Part shown: positions 17,412 through 26,164 of the stretch, piece after piece
Layout: every line of letters begins with the position of its first letter
How positions within the stretch are numbered: position 1 is the stretch's first letter
Source of the DNA: Clostridium tunisiense TJ
GTDB taxonomy: Bacteria > Bacillota > Clostridia > Clostridiales > Clostridiaceae
DNA: 64,000 nt
Direction: 5' to 3'
Assembly (NCBI RefSeq): GCF_000300195.1
Contig: NZ_AMQH01000011.1
Span: forward strand, 1 to 64,000
Notes under the pieces: generated by a model
What the model was told of the DNA's origin: nothing
The model's database searches: none
Seen by the model: only the letters and a program-made list of their open reading frames with translations
Made by a program: the position numbers and the translations under genes

Positions 17412-18374
17412 TTAAAATTCAAATTTAACTGGTCTTAAAAATAAATCTAACAGTGTCTGGGCAGCTTCTTTTTCATTGAAAATCACCTGAGCTAAAGCAT
17501 CGCAAATTGGCAATTCCACATCATATTGTTTTGATAACTGTTGAAGTGCCTCAATGGTTGCAACTCCTTCAGCTAATTTATTAAATCTTTTCTCTCCTAC
17601 AAAATCTTCTCCAAATCTTCTATTGTTGCTAAAAGGAGAAAATAAGGTTGCCTCATAGTCTCCAAGATGACTTAATCCATAAATAGTAATATCATTTCCT
17701 CCCATGGCTCTCACAAGTCGAGATATCTCCCTAGTGCCTCTTGCCATTAATGCACCTTTTAAACTACTGTAGTTAAGTCCATCTAGCATACCTGCAGCTA
17801 TTCCCATTACATTCTTAGTGGCAGCTCCAATTTCATTTCCAATGAGATCTTGCCCATAATAGAATCTAATCAAATCACTATTGAATGTATTAACAATAGT
17901 CTTGGTTACTTCTATATTTTCACTGCCTATTACCATACAATTTGGTATATCCCTAACAAAGTCTTGAACATGTCCTGGTCCTAGCCAAACTGCTAAATTT
18001 ACACTAGAACCTACTTCCTCCTTAAAAACTTGAGACAATCTCTTTCCACTAGTAGCCTCTAGTCCTTTCATGCATAAAACAAATATTTTATTTTGCGCAT
18101 CAGGTAATAACTTTAATTGCTTACCTAAATTACGTAGTTGTTGAGCACTTATTGAAATAATTATTATATCTGCAAAGGAAACTGCCTCCTCTAAAGAATT
18201 TGTCAGTTTCATTTCCTCAGATATAGTTAAATATTCATTTTTTCTTTTTTCCTTTAACTGAAGAAGATTTGCTGATCCTTCTCTTCCCCATAGAGATACA
18301 TTATGACCAATTTTACTCGCATACCAAGCTAAAAAGGTACCCCATCTGCCACATCCTAAAACTGAAATATTCAT
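17412..18374 (-). CDS. Divergent NAD(P)H-dependent glycerol-3-phosphate dehydrogenase
   Basis: The start is ATG at 18372-18374 (MNISVLGCGRWG), six bases after GAGGTG; the longer frame begins at a GTG inside that site. It has the GxGxxG dinucleotide site at the N-terminus and the GpsA catalytic core GNEIGAATKNVMGIAAGMLDGLNY, then LMARGTREISRLVRAMGG and GLSHLGDYEATLFSP. The usual SGPSFA motif is replaced by LGPGHVQDF and the stop of the pattern is altered, which marks a separate subfamily from housekeeping GpsA. It would reduce dihydroxyacetone phosphate to sn-glycerol-3-phosphate for lipids, or a related substrate. Flanked by mazG-like and Asp-box genes. Confidence 0.78.
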   Translation of the reverse strand: MNISVLGCGRWGTFLAWYASKIGHNVSLWGREGSANLLQLKEKRKNEYLTISEEMKLTNSLEEAVSFADIIIISISAQQLRNLGKQLKLLPDAQNKIFVLCMKGLEATSGKRLSQVFKEEVGSSVNLAVWLGPGHVQDFVRDIPNCMVIGSENIEVTKTIVNTFNSDLIRFYYGQDLIGNEIGAATKNVMGIAAGMLDGLNYSSLKGALMARGTREISRLVRAMGGNDITIYGLSHLGDYEATLFSPFSNNRRFGEDFVGEKRFNKLAEGVATIEALQQLSKQYDVELPICDALAQVIFNEKEAAQTLLDLFLRPVKFEF

Positions 18375-18453
18375 TTTAATCACCTCAAATTTATAAAATA
18401 TACTTACTCTTTAACAATCAAATTCCATGTCTATAAAATTAATTTAAACTCAA

Positions 18454-18771
18454 TTACCTTCCTGAACCTAAATCACCTTTGCTTTTAAATCTTTTTTCAT
18501 ATTTATTAAGTACATGATTCAAGCATTCCTCTAAATTAGTGTTAGTTTCATTGGCTAAGCAGATAAGAGAAAATAATACATCCCCAACCTCACTATTCCA
18601 TTCTTCAGTTTTACTAAAAACCTTGTTACCATAGTCAGTTCCTTTCAAAACCTCCTTTGATAACTCTCCAACCTCAGATGCTAAGTCAATAATTCTCACA
18701 TTAACATTTGAATTCATTCCCTTGCTCTCAGTAAAGCTCCCAACTGCTTCTTGAATATGTTGTAAACTCAT
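18454..18771 (-). CDS. MazG-like nucleotide pyrophosphohydrolase
   Basis: The start is ATG at 18769-18771 (MSLQHIQEAVGSF), behind GAAAGG; a TTG six codons earlier has no binding site. The 105-residue helical protein has the MazG metal-binding pattern: LASEVGELSKEVL and EVGDVLFSLICLANE, two EVG(E/D) units about 30 residues apart. Such all-alpha NTP pyrophosphatases hydrolyse nucleoside triphosphates to the monophosphate, often to remove non-canonical nucleotides. It leads the gpsA-like operon with a 79-base gap. Length is typical for the single-domain type. Confidence 0.82.
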   Translation of the reverse strand: MSLQHIQEAVGSFTESKGMNSNVNVRIIDLASEVGELSKEVLKGTDYGNKVFSKTEEWNSEVGDVLFSLICLANETNTNLEECLNHVLNKYEKRFKSKGDLGSGR

Positions 18772-18848
18772 ACTTATCCGACCTTTCAAATTATAAATAT
18801 CCTATCTATAGCTTTCAATTCAAATATACAAATTAATTACTTAAGCAC

Positions 18849-18880
18849 GAAGCCTTATATCCTAACAGATATAAGGCTTC
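18849..18880. terminator. Hairpin upstream of the mazG-like gene
   Basis: GAAGCCTTATATC (18849-18861) pairs perfectly with GATATAAGGCTTC (18868-18880), loop of six. Neither side has a proper T-run, so termination is possible but not certain. Confidence 0.45.
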
Positions 18881-18954
18881 TATTTACACTTATCAAGTAA
18901 TTCAACAATATTAACATAATTATTATACCACAGTGCCATTATGTGTAAAACCAA

Positions 18955-19008
18955 TATTGAAATCTAGTTATAAATATTTATTCTTATATTTATAACTAGA
19001 TTTCAATA
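18955..19008. repeat. Long perfect inverted repeat (23-bp stem)
   Basis: Bases 18955-18977 pair with 18986-19008 around an eight-base loop. The stem is AT-rich. It overlaps the end of a broken reading frame (18968-19095). It could be a terminator without T-run, or the remains of a mobile sequence. Confidence 0.6.
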
Positions 19009-19095
19009 AATTTTCTGCAATAATTTCATTATCTAAAACTCCAATATGCTTCCTCCCGCACTGTCTGAAAAACATATATGTATAATATTAATCAT
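18968..19095 (-). pseudogene. Fragment of a DUF1835-like gene, frameshifted
   Basis: An ATG at 19093-19095 with an ideal site (GTGGAGGATTCT) starts MINIIHICFSDSAGGS, which looks like the N-terminus of DUF1835 proteins. The frame then hits TAG at 19033-19035. Shifting frame after GGS keeps it open (KHIGVLDNEIIAENLL) until TAA at 18968-18970, inside the 23-bp inverted repeat. The intact family is far longer, so this is a remnant. The strong start site suggests that a short peptide of 20 residues could still be made. Confidence 0.55.
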
Positions 19096-19119
19096 AGAAT
19101 CCTCCACTTTACAAAATTG

Positions 19120-19533
19120 TTACCTTAAAAGTATATCCTTTGACATTTTTACATGCTCAATAATGTGACCAATATTTCCTTCTCCCGCAAATTGAGTCAT
19201 ATCAAAAAAGTCATTATTAAAATTTGTCCATAATAATTCATTTTCATCTTCAAATACTTTAAATTCTCTATTTAACTTTCCAACATAAACCTCCAAGTAA
19301 CAATTATGAATATAATAGGTAAAATCCATTAAGTGAGTTAAATTTATGTCCCTTCTTGAAATTCCTGTTTCTTCTTCAAGTTCCCTGTATGCTGCTTCTA
19401 AGCCTTCTTCATTAGCTTGTATCTTACCCCCAACTAAATTTAACAATCCTTTGTATGGCTCTTTTCTTCTTTTACACATTAGTAGCTTTTCACAGTTATT
19501 GTCATAAACAACTATTACATTATATCCTTGCAT
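19120..19533 (-). CDS. Nudix hydrolase
   Basis: 137 residues with an intact Nudix box, GGKIQANEEGLEAAYREL followed by EEETGI, at about residues 35-58; all metal-binding Glu are present. The start MQGYNVIVVYDNN fits the MutT-like subgroup acting on nucleotides such as 8-oxo-dGTP or related diphosphates, but the substrate cannot be told from sequence alone. AGGGGGCAATT precedes ATG. It is monocistronic or leads the short DUF1835 remnant 24 bases downstream. It is one of four Nudix-domain genes in this window. Confidence 0.85.
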   Translation of the reverse strand: MQGYNVIVVYDNNCEKLLMCKRRKEPYKGLLNLVGGKIQANEEGLEAAYRELEEETGISRRDINLTHLMDFTYYIHNCYLEVYVGKLNREFKVFEDENELLWTNFNNDFFDMTQFAGEGNIGHIIEHVKMSKDILLR

Positions 19534-19668
19534 AATTGCCCCCTATATTTTAAGTAATATCTATAATTACGTTCTTTTACTTGAATATAGTTATAGTATG
19601 TATTATTTTTACATTAATTACAATGTTTCTTACTTCATTTTATATCAAGTAAAGATAAACAAGTGATT

Positions 19669-19706
19669 AAAAAGGTTGAATATTCAATTAGATAATCAAC
19701 CTTTTT
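19669..19706 (-). terminator. Terminator of the ABC exporter operon
   Basis: AAAAAGGTTGA (19669-19679) pairs with TCAACCTTTTT (19696-19706); the minus strand continues TTTTTAATC. Located 61 bases after the stop of the second exporter gene. Confidence 0.75.
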
Positions 19707-19766
19707 AACGACCTATTTTTAACAAACTTGTGCCGAATTATTTTAAGGTTTACATATTGTCCTTTT

Positions 19767-21359
19767 TTACTTAACACCCATATCCACAATGAAATCAGCA
19801 TACTTTAGCAGTTCATAGTCATGAGTTATAAACATAATGGTTTTTGATTCATCTCTAAGAATTTCTTTAATTACCTCTCTTCCTTTACTATCTAAATTGT
19901 TAAAGGGTTCATCCATTAGTAGTATGTTGGAATTTCTAATCAAGGCTCTAGCAATAGATACCCTTTGTTTTTCTCCTCCAGATAGGTTGCTTCCTAATTC
20001 CTTAGTTTCCTTATACTTTATCTCAGCCAGTCCAACTTTTTCTATATACTTTTCTAACTCCTCTTTTGATTCCTTTATATTACCAATAGCAATATTATTA
20101 TAAATATCTGTGGTAAATAAGAAGGGATCTTGCTCCATGTATGCTATATTATTTCTAAAGTCACTTAAATCAAAACTTTGTAGCTTTGTACCATTTATTT
20201 TCACACTTCCCTCATAATCATCATAAAGTCTGCTTATAATCTTTAATAAAGTTGATTTTCCGCTTCCATTAGTTCCCATAATAGCAACCTTATCACCTTT
20301 TTTTATAGTAAATGAGATGTTTTCAAAGGCCTTCTTTGAGTTATGAAACTTATAACCAATATTCTCTGCTTGAAGCACAGAAAAATCCTTTAACTTCTCC
20401 TTTCCACTTGCCTCTTCCATTAGATAAAATTCTCCAACCCTATCCAAACACTGAGGAAGAAGTCTACAGTTCTTAACTATGTCACAAATGTCTTTGTACA
20501 TATCTTGAACCTTGCTAAAGTATATCATCATGGCCGCTATAGCACCTGAGTTGATTTTCCCTACTGAAACAAGAATAGCCCCTAACAAAAGAATGGCTAC
20601 TTGGCATAATAAGTTGCATAGATTATTGGATAATTCCACCACACTGCTACAATTTATAACTCTTTTTATGGTTTTCTCATAGTAGAGACAAAATGTGTTT
20701 GAAAAATCTTTTAGTACAGCTTCCTTAATTCCATATACTTTTATAAACTTGAAGTTTGAGAAAATATCACTTTGCATATCTCTGGATTTTTGTTCATACT
20801 CTTTTCTTTGCAGCTCATACCTTTGCTCAAAACTGCTACTAATCATTGCTATAAGTACAGGTATTGCCCCTAGAACAATGCAGGCTATTGCATAAATTCC
20901 ATTGATATTAAACAAATTCATGAAAAGCCCAAGTGCCACAACTATAGTTGCAACTGAAGTAGAAATAAATATTATCAATGCCCACATTAATTCATTTGCA
21001 TCCATTTCTAATCTATAGGAAATTTCTCCAACATCATAATTAATTATATTTTTATAGGATTTACTTATAAATTTTCTTACTATAAGCCTTTCATACTTAA
21101 GTGATGCCTTAAACAAAATACAATTAGCTATATATCTAATAAAAGGTATAATAAGAATAGTCATTGCACTTGCTATTAATAATGCTATAAAACTTTCTTT
21201 GACTATAGTTTTATTTCCATTAACTGCTGCCTCTGCAAAACTTCCTATTATGCTTCCTGTAAAAATAACTAAATATCCCAAAATAATTTTATTAAAGATA
21301 TTCATGGCTATAACTGGCCACATAATTTTAAGAATATCTTTTATTACTTTCCTTTTCAC
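19767..21359 (-). CDS. ABC exporter half-transporter, second subunit
   Basis: 530 residues: a membrane domain of about six helices (residues 1-310) fused to an ATPase domain. The ATPase has Walker A GTNGSGKSTLL, signature LSGGEKQRVSIARAL, Walker B ILLMDEP and switch ITHD. It starts two bases after the stop of the preceding exporter gene (21362), so the two are translationally linked and should form a heterodimer. Substrate unknown: no precursor peptide, protease domain or modifying enzyme is nearby, which argues against a bacteriocin system. Drug, lipid or peptide export are all possible. Confidence 0.85.
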   Translation of the reverse strand: MKRKVIKDILKIMWPVIAMNIFNKIILGYLVIFTGSIIGSFAEAAVNGNKTIVKESFIALLIASAMTILIIPFIRYIANCILFKASLKYERLIVRKFISKSYKNIINYDVGEISYRLEMDANELMWALIIFISTSVATIVVALGLFMNLFNINGIYAIACIVLGAIPVLIAMISSSFEQRYELQRKEYEQKSRDMQSDIFSNFKFIKVYGIKEAVLKDFSNTFCLYYEKTIKRVINCSSVVELSNNLCNLLCQVAILLLGAILVSVGKINSGAIAAMMIYFSKVQDMYKDICDIVKNCRLLPQCLDRVGEFYLMEEASGKEKLKDFSVLQAENIGYKFHNSKKAFENISFTIKKGDKVAIMGTNGSGKSTLLKIISRLYDDYEGSVKINGTKLQSFDLSDFRNNIAYMEQDPFLFTTDIYNNIAIGNIKESKEELEKYIEKVGLAEIKYKETKELGSNLSGGEKQRVSIARALIRNSNILLMDEPFNNLDSKGREVIKEILRDESKTIMFITHDYELLKYADFIVDMGVK

Positions 21360-21361
21360 TC

Positions 21362-22966
21362 TCAGTTCTTTCCCCTTTCTTCTGTAATTTCCCCTTCACA
21401 TAAATTGATTTTCAAGTTGCAAATATCCATAAAATAGGGATCATGAGTTATCATAATTATTGTGTTTTTACTATTTTTTAATATCTCTTTAAGCACTTTC
21501 TTCCCCTCTACATCAAGAGAATTGCTTGGCTCATCTAAAAACAATAGTTTATGCTGTTTTAGCAGGCTTATTATTAGATAAATTTTCTTTTTTTCTCCTC
21601 CAGAAAACTTATTAATTCTTTCATTGATTATTAACTCATCACCTAATTTGAAGGTTTTTCCAAGGCATAAAGCTTCTTTTTTTATTAGAACTTCTCCCTG
21701 CTCTAATAGCCTCCAAAACTCCTCTAAGGATTTGGAAAAACCACTTTCTTCTTGAAAGTTACAAGAAATCGACCCATAATATTTCTCCAAATCTAAGCTT
21801 CTTAAATCCATACCATTAAAATATACATGTCCATTATAATTTTTATGTAAACCCATTAAGATGTTCAATAGCGTGGATTTTCCTGAACCATTAGCTCCGC
21901 TTATAACTACTAAATCACCCTTTTTTACTTTAAAAGATATATTCTTTAAAATAATATTATTTTCATAGCCAAAAGAAAGGTTTTCAACTTCTAAAATAGC
22001 CTCTTCTGAGGGTTTATTAACATTCACCTTTAAGTTTATATAGTTTTTCTTATTCTTCTTAGTTATTAAAGATAATCTATCCTTTGCCTTTTTAGCCACA
22101 TATATTTCTGGAATAGCATTAAAAATTCCATTCATGGCTGAATAGAAACTTCTTGATAACACTATTACCTTAGTTGCTGTATCTAGAGCAATAGCATTTT
22201 CTAGCACAAAAAACCCTAGTAAGCTATAGGTACCAAATCTTAATACAATATCTATAGCACTTTCCATGGAGTTCTGGCTTTGTGCCGCTAATTCACTCTT
22301 ACTACCAACTTTTACATATATATCATGAAGCTTTTCTAAACCCTTTAGATAAAACTCGTATAAATTAAAAAGCTTAATAGTAGCTGTTCCTTTATAGCCT
22401 TGCGCTATATAGTCTGTTATTTGCCCTTCAATATCCATAGTGGCATCATAATTTTTCACCATAAACTTCTTAACAATAATAGGAGGAACTATTTGTATAA
22501 AGCCTATTATGAGAATCAGTGCTGCTAACCCTATATGACTTACTCCCATAAATAAAAGATAAGCAACAGTAGTAATGCAGTTAACTATACAACTTGAATA
22601 AATCTTTGCGTATAATTTAATAACCTCTCCCACATCCTTTGTGAAATTCACAATAACTTCCCCAGTGGACTTATCCTCATTAAAAGAATTATTGAGAAAG
22701 CAACTATAAACATTCTCACGAAAGCTCTGACTAGCCTTTTCTACTTCTCTTTGACTGAATATATTACTAATAAAAATAAAAATCTGATATGACACTATAA
22801 AAATTATTAAGGTTATAGATTTATTTTTTACCTTGTCTATACTACCATTGCCAGCATGATAAACAATTTTAGAAATAAGTTCTGAAGTTATCAAAATAAA
22901 TGGAATTTGAATAATCCCTTTTAAGCTATTGATAATGGTGCATTTATTTAAATACTTTGCATTCAT
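21362..22966 (-). CDS. ABC exporter half-transporter, first subunit
   Basis: 534 residues with the same membrane-plus-ATPase plan. Walker A is GANGSGKSTLLNILMG. The signature reads FSGGEKKKIYLIISLL rather than LSGGQxQRxxxARA, so this nucleotide site is atypical, while Walker B LLFLDEP and the His of MITHD are present. Heterodimeric exporters often have one weak and one strong ATPase site, and this would be the weaker signature. ATG follows AGGAGTTACTT. It is transcribed away from the DeoR-family gene across a 400-base gap, so the regulator could act on both. Confidence 0.85.
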   Translation of the reverse strand: MNAKYLNKCTIINSLKGIIQIPFILITSELISKIVYHAGNGSIDKVKNKSITLIIFIVSYQIFIFISNIFSQREVEKASQSFRENVYSCFLNNSFNEDKSTGEVIVNFTKDVGEVIKLYAKIYSSCIVNCITTVAYLLFMGVSHIGLAALILIIGFIQIVPPIIVKKFMVKNYDATMDIEGQITDYIAQGYKGTATIKLFNLYEFYLKGLEKLHDIYVKVGSKSELAAQSQNSMESAIDIVLRFGTYSLLGFFVLENAIALDTATKVIVLSRSFYSAMNGIFNAIPEIYVAKKAKDRLSLITKKNKKNYINLKVNVNKPSEEAILEVENLSFGYENNIILKNISFKVKKGDLVVISGANGSGKSTLLNILMGLHKNYNGHVYFNGMDLRSLDLEKYYGSISCNFQEESGFSKSLEEFWRLLEQGEVLIKKEALCLGKTFKLGDELIINERINKFSGGEKKKIYLIISLLKQHKLLFLDEPSNSLDVEGKKVLKEILKNSKNTIIMITHDPYFMDICNLKINLCEGEITEERGKN

Positions 22967-23217
22967 AAGTAACTCCTATATCTTTATTAGGTTTATACAC
23001 AAACTAACACCAACTTTATGGACTAACTTACCTACTAATAAAGATATTAAGAAATATTCTAGATATAACAAAAACATATAACCTAGGGTTTAGATTATAT
23101 GCTTACCTTAAAATTTATATTTACTTTTTCATTGTTGGGTTTTCCATAGTCTTTATAGCTTAATTATGTTGCAATCCCTTGATATAATGAACCTACAATG
23201 TTCTAACTACACATTAT

Positions 23218-23235
23218 TAATGTTTATTAACATTA
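23218..23235. promoter_or_regulatory. Palindrome in the exporter/DeoR intergenic region
   Basis: TAATGTT-TATT-AACATTA, a perfect 7-4-7 palindrome. A related half-site, GTTAACATT, lies inside the DeoR promoter at 23289-23297. The pair could be operator sites of the DeoR-family regulator. The rest of the 23000-23215 gap shows no gene. Confidence 0.4.
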
Positions 23236-23279
23236 TTTCCTTATTATTAATTATTTTTCAGTTTTATTTCCAGATTATG

Positions 23280-23308
23280 TTGATATTCGTTAACATTCAT
23301 GATATAAT
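23280..23308 (+). promoter_or_regulatory. Promoter of the DeoR-family gene
   Basis: TTGATA (23280-23285), 17-bp spacer, TATAAT (23303-23308). Transcription would start near 23315, some 59 bases before the start codon. The spacer contains GTTAACATT, similar to the palindrome at 23218-23235, as expected for autoregulation. Confidence 0.75.
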
Positions 23309-23373
23309 ATTAATAAAGATGAATCATAGTGCACAATGATTTCTCTTTAATTATTAAAAAGGAGCATATTTTT

Positions 23374-24150
23374 ATGTTTATTGAAGAAAGGCACCAAGCT
23401 ATTTTAGACATTATCTCTGAAAATGGCAGAATATCTATTGGAGAAATTCAGGAAAAATTTAACGTATCTGTTGACTCCGCAAGACGAGACTTAAGAATAC
23501 TTGAAGAAAAAGGCCTTTTAAAAAGAACTCATGGTGGTGCAATTCCTACAAGACAAGTTGCATCAGGTAAACCACCAAAAACTACAGCAAAGGATATAAC
23601 CTCTGTTAAAGATAACTATCTTTCAATAGCTCTAAAAGCTGTTTCCATGATTAATGACAATGATGTAGTTTTTATAACTTCTGCAACCCTTGGTTATTTT
23701 ATGGCTCAAAACTTACCAAGTGATATCCGTATTAGAGCTGTAACAAATTCTATCATAATTGCAGAAGAACTCAGGAAAAAGGATAATATATCTGTAATTT
23801 TTTTAGGAGGAGAAATGGATAACAAGGGCAACTGTTATGATGCCTTTGCCGTTGAAATGATTACTAGATTAAGATTTGATAAATGCTTCATTACTTCTGC
23901 TTCTATATCTCCTAAGTTTGGTTTATCAATTCAAAAATCCGTAGCAATCACCTTCTGGAATGCTATAATTGATAGTTCAAGAGAAACAATCGGATTGTTT
24001 CCTACAGAAAAAATTGGCTTTGAATCAATATTAAGTATTTGTCCAGCTAATAGATTAGATACCTTAATTACAGATTGGGATGCCTCTGAGGAAGACCTAG
24101 CTGCTTTTGACGAACAAGGAATTAATGTTGTGGTGGTAGAAAAAGAGTAA
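23374..24150 (+). CDS. DeoR/GlpR-family transcriptional regulator
   Basis: The start is ATG at 23374 (MFIEERHQAILDII), with AAAGGAGC upstream; the frame is open 15 codons earlier but without a binding site. The 258-residue protein has the DeoR helix-turn-helix at residues about 5-55 (GEIQEKFNVSVDSARRDLRIL, LLKRTHGGAI is the family hallmark) and the C-terminal sugar-phosphate-binding domain (VVFITSATLGYF, LGGEMDNKGNCYDAFA, LDTLITDWDAS). These usually respond to phosphorylated sugars. No sugar operon is next to it. It ends at a terminator, so it is monocistronic. Confidence 0.9.
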   Translation: MFIEERHQAILDIISENGRISIGEIQEKFNVSVDSARRDLRILEEKGLLKRTHGGAIPTRQVASGKPPKTTAKDITSVKDNYLSIALKAVSMINDNDVVFITSATLGYFMAQNLPSDIRIRAVTNSIIIAEELRKKDNISVIFLGGEMDNKGNCYDAFAVEMITRLRFDKCFITSASISPKFGLSIQKSVAITFWNAIIDSSRETIGLFPTEKIGFESILSICPANRLDTLITDWDASEEDLAAFDEQGINVVVVEKE

Positions 24151-24157
24151 AATTATA

Positions 24158-24178
24158 GGGCAGGTTTCCTGCCCTTTT
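24158..24178 (+). terminator. Terminator of the DeoR-family gene
   Basis: GGGCAGG and CCTGCCC with a three-base loop, then TTTT. Confidence 0.9.
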
Positions 24179-24253
24179 AAATTTGCTATTCTTTAAGACT
24201 TAGGTAACGCATATTTAAATTGCCACTGTAATTTTTTAAAAACTATAGATATT

Positions 24254-25048
24254 CTACTTACCTTCTTTGCCCTCCCATAAACTCCAGAAACCAATTTCTT
24301 CAAAGCCTAAATTCTTATATATCTTTCCTGCGGCGGGGTTATCGTAAAACAAACAAAGAGTTCTGCCCTCTAAGAGTAAATCCTTGCACAATTTAGAAAC
24401 AACTGCGGTAGCATAGCCCTTATTGCGATAATTAGGGTTTGTACAAACTCCTACAACCATAGCAGAATGCTTATTTTCTGCTGTTGTTTCAGCACTACAT
24501 ACCATTTCACCCTTGTGATTTTTTATATGATACCCTCTTCCACCTTTACTTGAAAATTTACTTTTTAGTCTTTCTAAGGTTTCTATATCTTCTCTTCCAT
24601 CTATTATAGTGTATAATTCATAAAGCTTTACTACGTCTTCTTGCAAAGTAGGTTGTATTACCTCTAGTAATACTCCACTATATAATTTATCAAGTTTATC
24701 TAGCTTTGCAAAATACATTTCACGCTTTCCATAAACTTTTATATGGTGAGAAAACTTTTCTACCACAGACATTTTCCCACTTAATAAGCTAAAATTATAG
24801 TCTTTTAAAATTTTAGAAAACCCAAGTGCATCAAATTCACCCTTAGAGTAAACAGTGAAATCATCATAAAATCTCAGTAAAACTGCAATGATATCATTAT
24901 TTTCATTAAATTCTCCCCAATACTCTATAAACTCCTCATTGAACCCAAAGTTCTCTAAATCTCCTATTATAAATAGGTTTAGTTCCTTTTCTTCCATCAA
25001 AAATTTCTCTAACTTATTTTGATGGGAAGCGTTTAATTTCAAAATCAT
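24254..25048 (-). CDS. GNAT acetyltransferase, two-part type
   Basis: 264 residues. The C-terminal half is a GNAT domain: HSAMVVGVCTNPNYRNKGYA is the acetyl-CoA-binding strand and loop (variant of Q/RxxGxG/A), followed by TAVVSKLCKDLL and a terminal strand LCLFYDNPAAGKIYKNLGF. The N-terminal half (LNLFIIGDLENFGF) resembles a degenerate GNAT, as in other 260-residue clostridial members. The substrate is unknown. The start is supported by GGGGGTAAAAG. The gene is 77 bases from the next acetyltransferase gene upstream and may share its transcript. Confidence 0.8.
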   Translation of the reverse strand: MILKLNASHQNKLEKFLMEEKELNLFIIGDLENFGFNEEFIEYWGEFNENNDIIAVLLRFYDDFTVYSKGEFDALGFSKILKDYNFSLLSGKMSVVEKFSHHIKVYGKREMYFAKLDKLDKLYSGVLLEVIQPTLQEDVVKLYELYTIIDGREDIETLERLKSKFSSKGGRGYHIKNHKGEMVCSAETTAENKHSAMVVGVCTNPNYRNKGYATAVVSKLCKDLLLEGRTLCLFYDNPAAGKIYKNLGFEEIGFWSLWEGKEGK

Positions 25049-25125
25049 CTTTTACCCCCATAGACTTTTAGTCCTTACTTCATTCACCTAAAGCTTGCTT
25101 CCCCTGTCTCACTCTACCTTCATGC

Positions 25126-25692
25126 CTACTTATTTAACACCTTATTAATTATTGAATCTTGAAATTCCTCATTTAAAATATCCATGTAAACTTCATCATA
25201 CTCATTATTTCCATATATAATTGCTTTTCTTCTTCTGCCAATTTCTTTAAAACCACACTTCTTACATGCTTTTATTGCTGGCTCATTGAAGGAAAAGGTT
25301 TCAATCATTATGTTTCTTAAATTAAGTACATTAAAGCCAAAATCTAGTATTAATTTAGTAGCTTCTGAGCCTATGCCTCTATTTCTGTTGCTTCTCTCTC
25401 CGATAAACATACCCATAACAGCATTTCTGTTTATATAGTTTATTCTCATAAGTCTTCCTATTCCAATGACTTCATTATCTTCTGCTCTTACAATGTAAAA
25501 GGCATAGCCTCTGCTATTATTCATGTTTAAAAGATATTCTCTTTGTGTATCGTAAGAAATCATATCCGATATATCACCAGTTCTAATTGCAACTTCAATA
25601 TCATTACTCCACTTAGCTACCTTTTCTGCTTCATTGCCATCTACTGGTGATAAGTAACACTTTTCCCCCACTATTTTTCTTAAATAACTCAT
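25126..25692 (-). CDS. GNAT acetyltransferase, RimJ/RimL-like
   Basis: The start is ATG at 25690-25692 (MSYLRKIVGEKCYLSPV), eight bases after GGGGAG, giving 188 residues; the longer frame lacks a site. The pattern is that of the RimJ/RimL-type family: CYLSPVDGNEAEKVAKW near the start, MGMFIGERSNRNRGIGSEA as the acetyl-CoA loop, and FSFNEPAIKACKKCGFKEIGRRRKA at the end. Known relatives acetylate ribosomal-protein N-termini, spermidine or antibiotics. Substrate not predictable here. It heads a possible two-gene transcript with the next GNAT gene. Confidence 0.82.
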   Translation of the reverse strand: MSYLRKIVGEKCYLSPVDGNEAEKVAKWSNDIEVAIRTGDISDMISYDTQREYLLNMNNSRGYAFYIVRAEDNEVIGIGRLMRINYINRNAVMGMFIGERSNRNRGIGSEATKLILDFGFNVLNLRNIMIETFSFNEPAIKACKKCGFKEIGRRRKAIIYGNNEYDEVYMDILNEEFQDSIINKVLNK

Positions 25693-26033
25693 TAAACCAA
25701 CTCCCCTTAAATATGCCATAAAATATAATAATCAAATTAAATACCTTATGATTTTTTATCGTTTTTTAAATCTTGCTCTTAAATCCATAGTAATCCTTGA
25801 TTAATACCCCTAGGAATATATTACCAACATTCACATAATCATGTAAATACCTATTTATGTAAAACCTTTTTACTTCGTTACTTTTGAGCTCATATTCGCT
25901 AAAACTCAATATTCTAAATAGAATAAATGCAGTGCTTTACAATACATTGTCTTTTATCTAGTATAAACTTTTTTAAATAACCCCTCTATAAAAGTAATAT
26001 TACAACTTATAGAAAATTAAGGATTGTTAAAAT
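25693..26033. other. Intergenic region with a possible decayed R2 fragment
   Basis: No open frame with a ribosome binding site. Bases 25991-26012 (AGTAATATTACAACTTATAG) closely match one half of the first hairpin of repeat R2 copy 2 (54396-54416); upstream at 25950-25990 there is only weak similarity. It may be a decayed copy or chance in AT-rich DNA. Confidence 0.35.
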
Positions 26034-26084
26034 TTAAGATGAACCTTGTGTTTGTATGGAACACAAATACAAGGTTCATCTTAA
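26034..26084 (-). terminator. Hairpin terminator of the NAD operon
   Basis: A 22-bp stem (26034-26055 with 26063-26084, one G-T pair) and seven-base loop lie 81 bases after the nadE stop. The T-run is weak (TTTTAAC after a few bases), but the position and strength suggest transcript ending. Confidence 0.65.
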
Positions 26085-26164
26085 ACACAATATCTAAAAT
26101 TAAAACTAACTATACAAATCCTCAAAATGAACTCATACTGCTTAAGAAAATCATTAAGCTTATA

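Noticed and set aside
19837..20103. Plus-strand ORFs opposite the ABC exporter genes
   Set aside because: Shadows of the conserved ATPase domains; no binding sites.
19767..22966. Bacteriocin or lantibiotic export cluster
   Set aside because: No precursor peptide, leader protease domain, modifying enzyme or immunity gene found in 19.5-23.3 kb on either strand.
25693..26033. A third full R2 copy
   Set aside because: Only about 20 bases match well; the 41-base core is absent.
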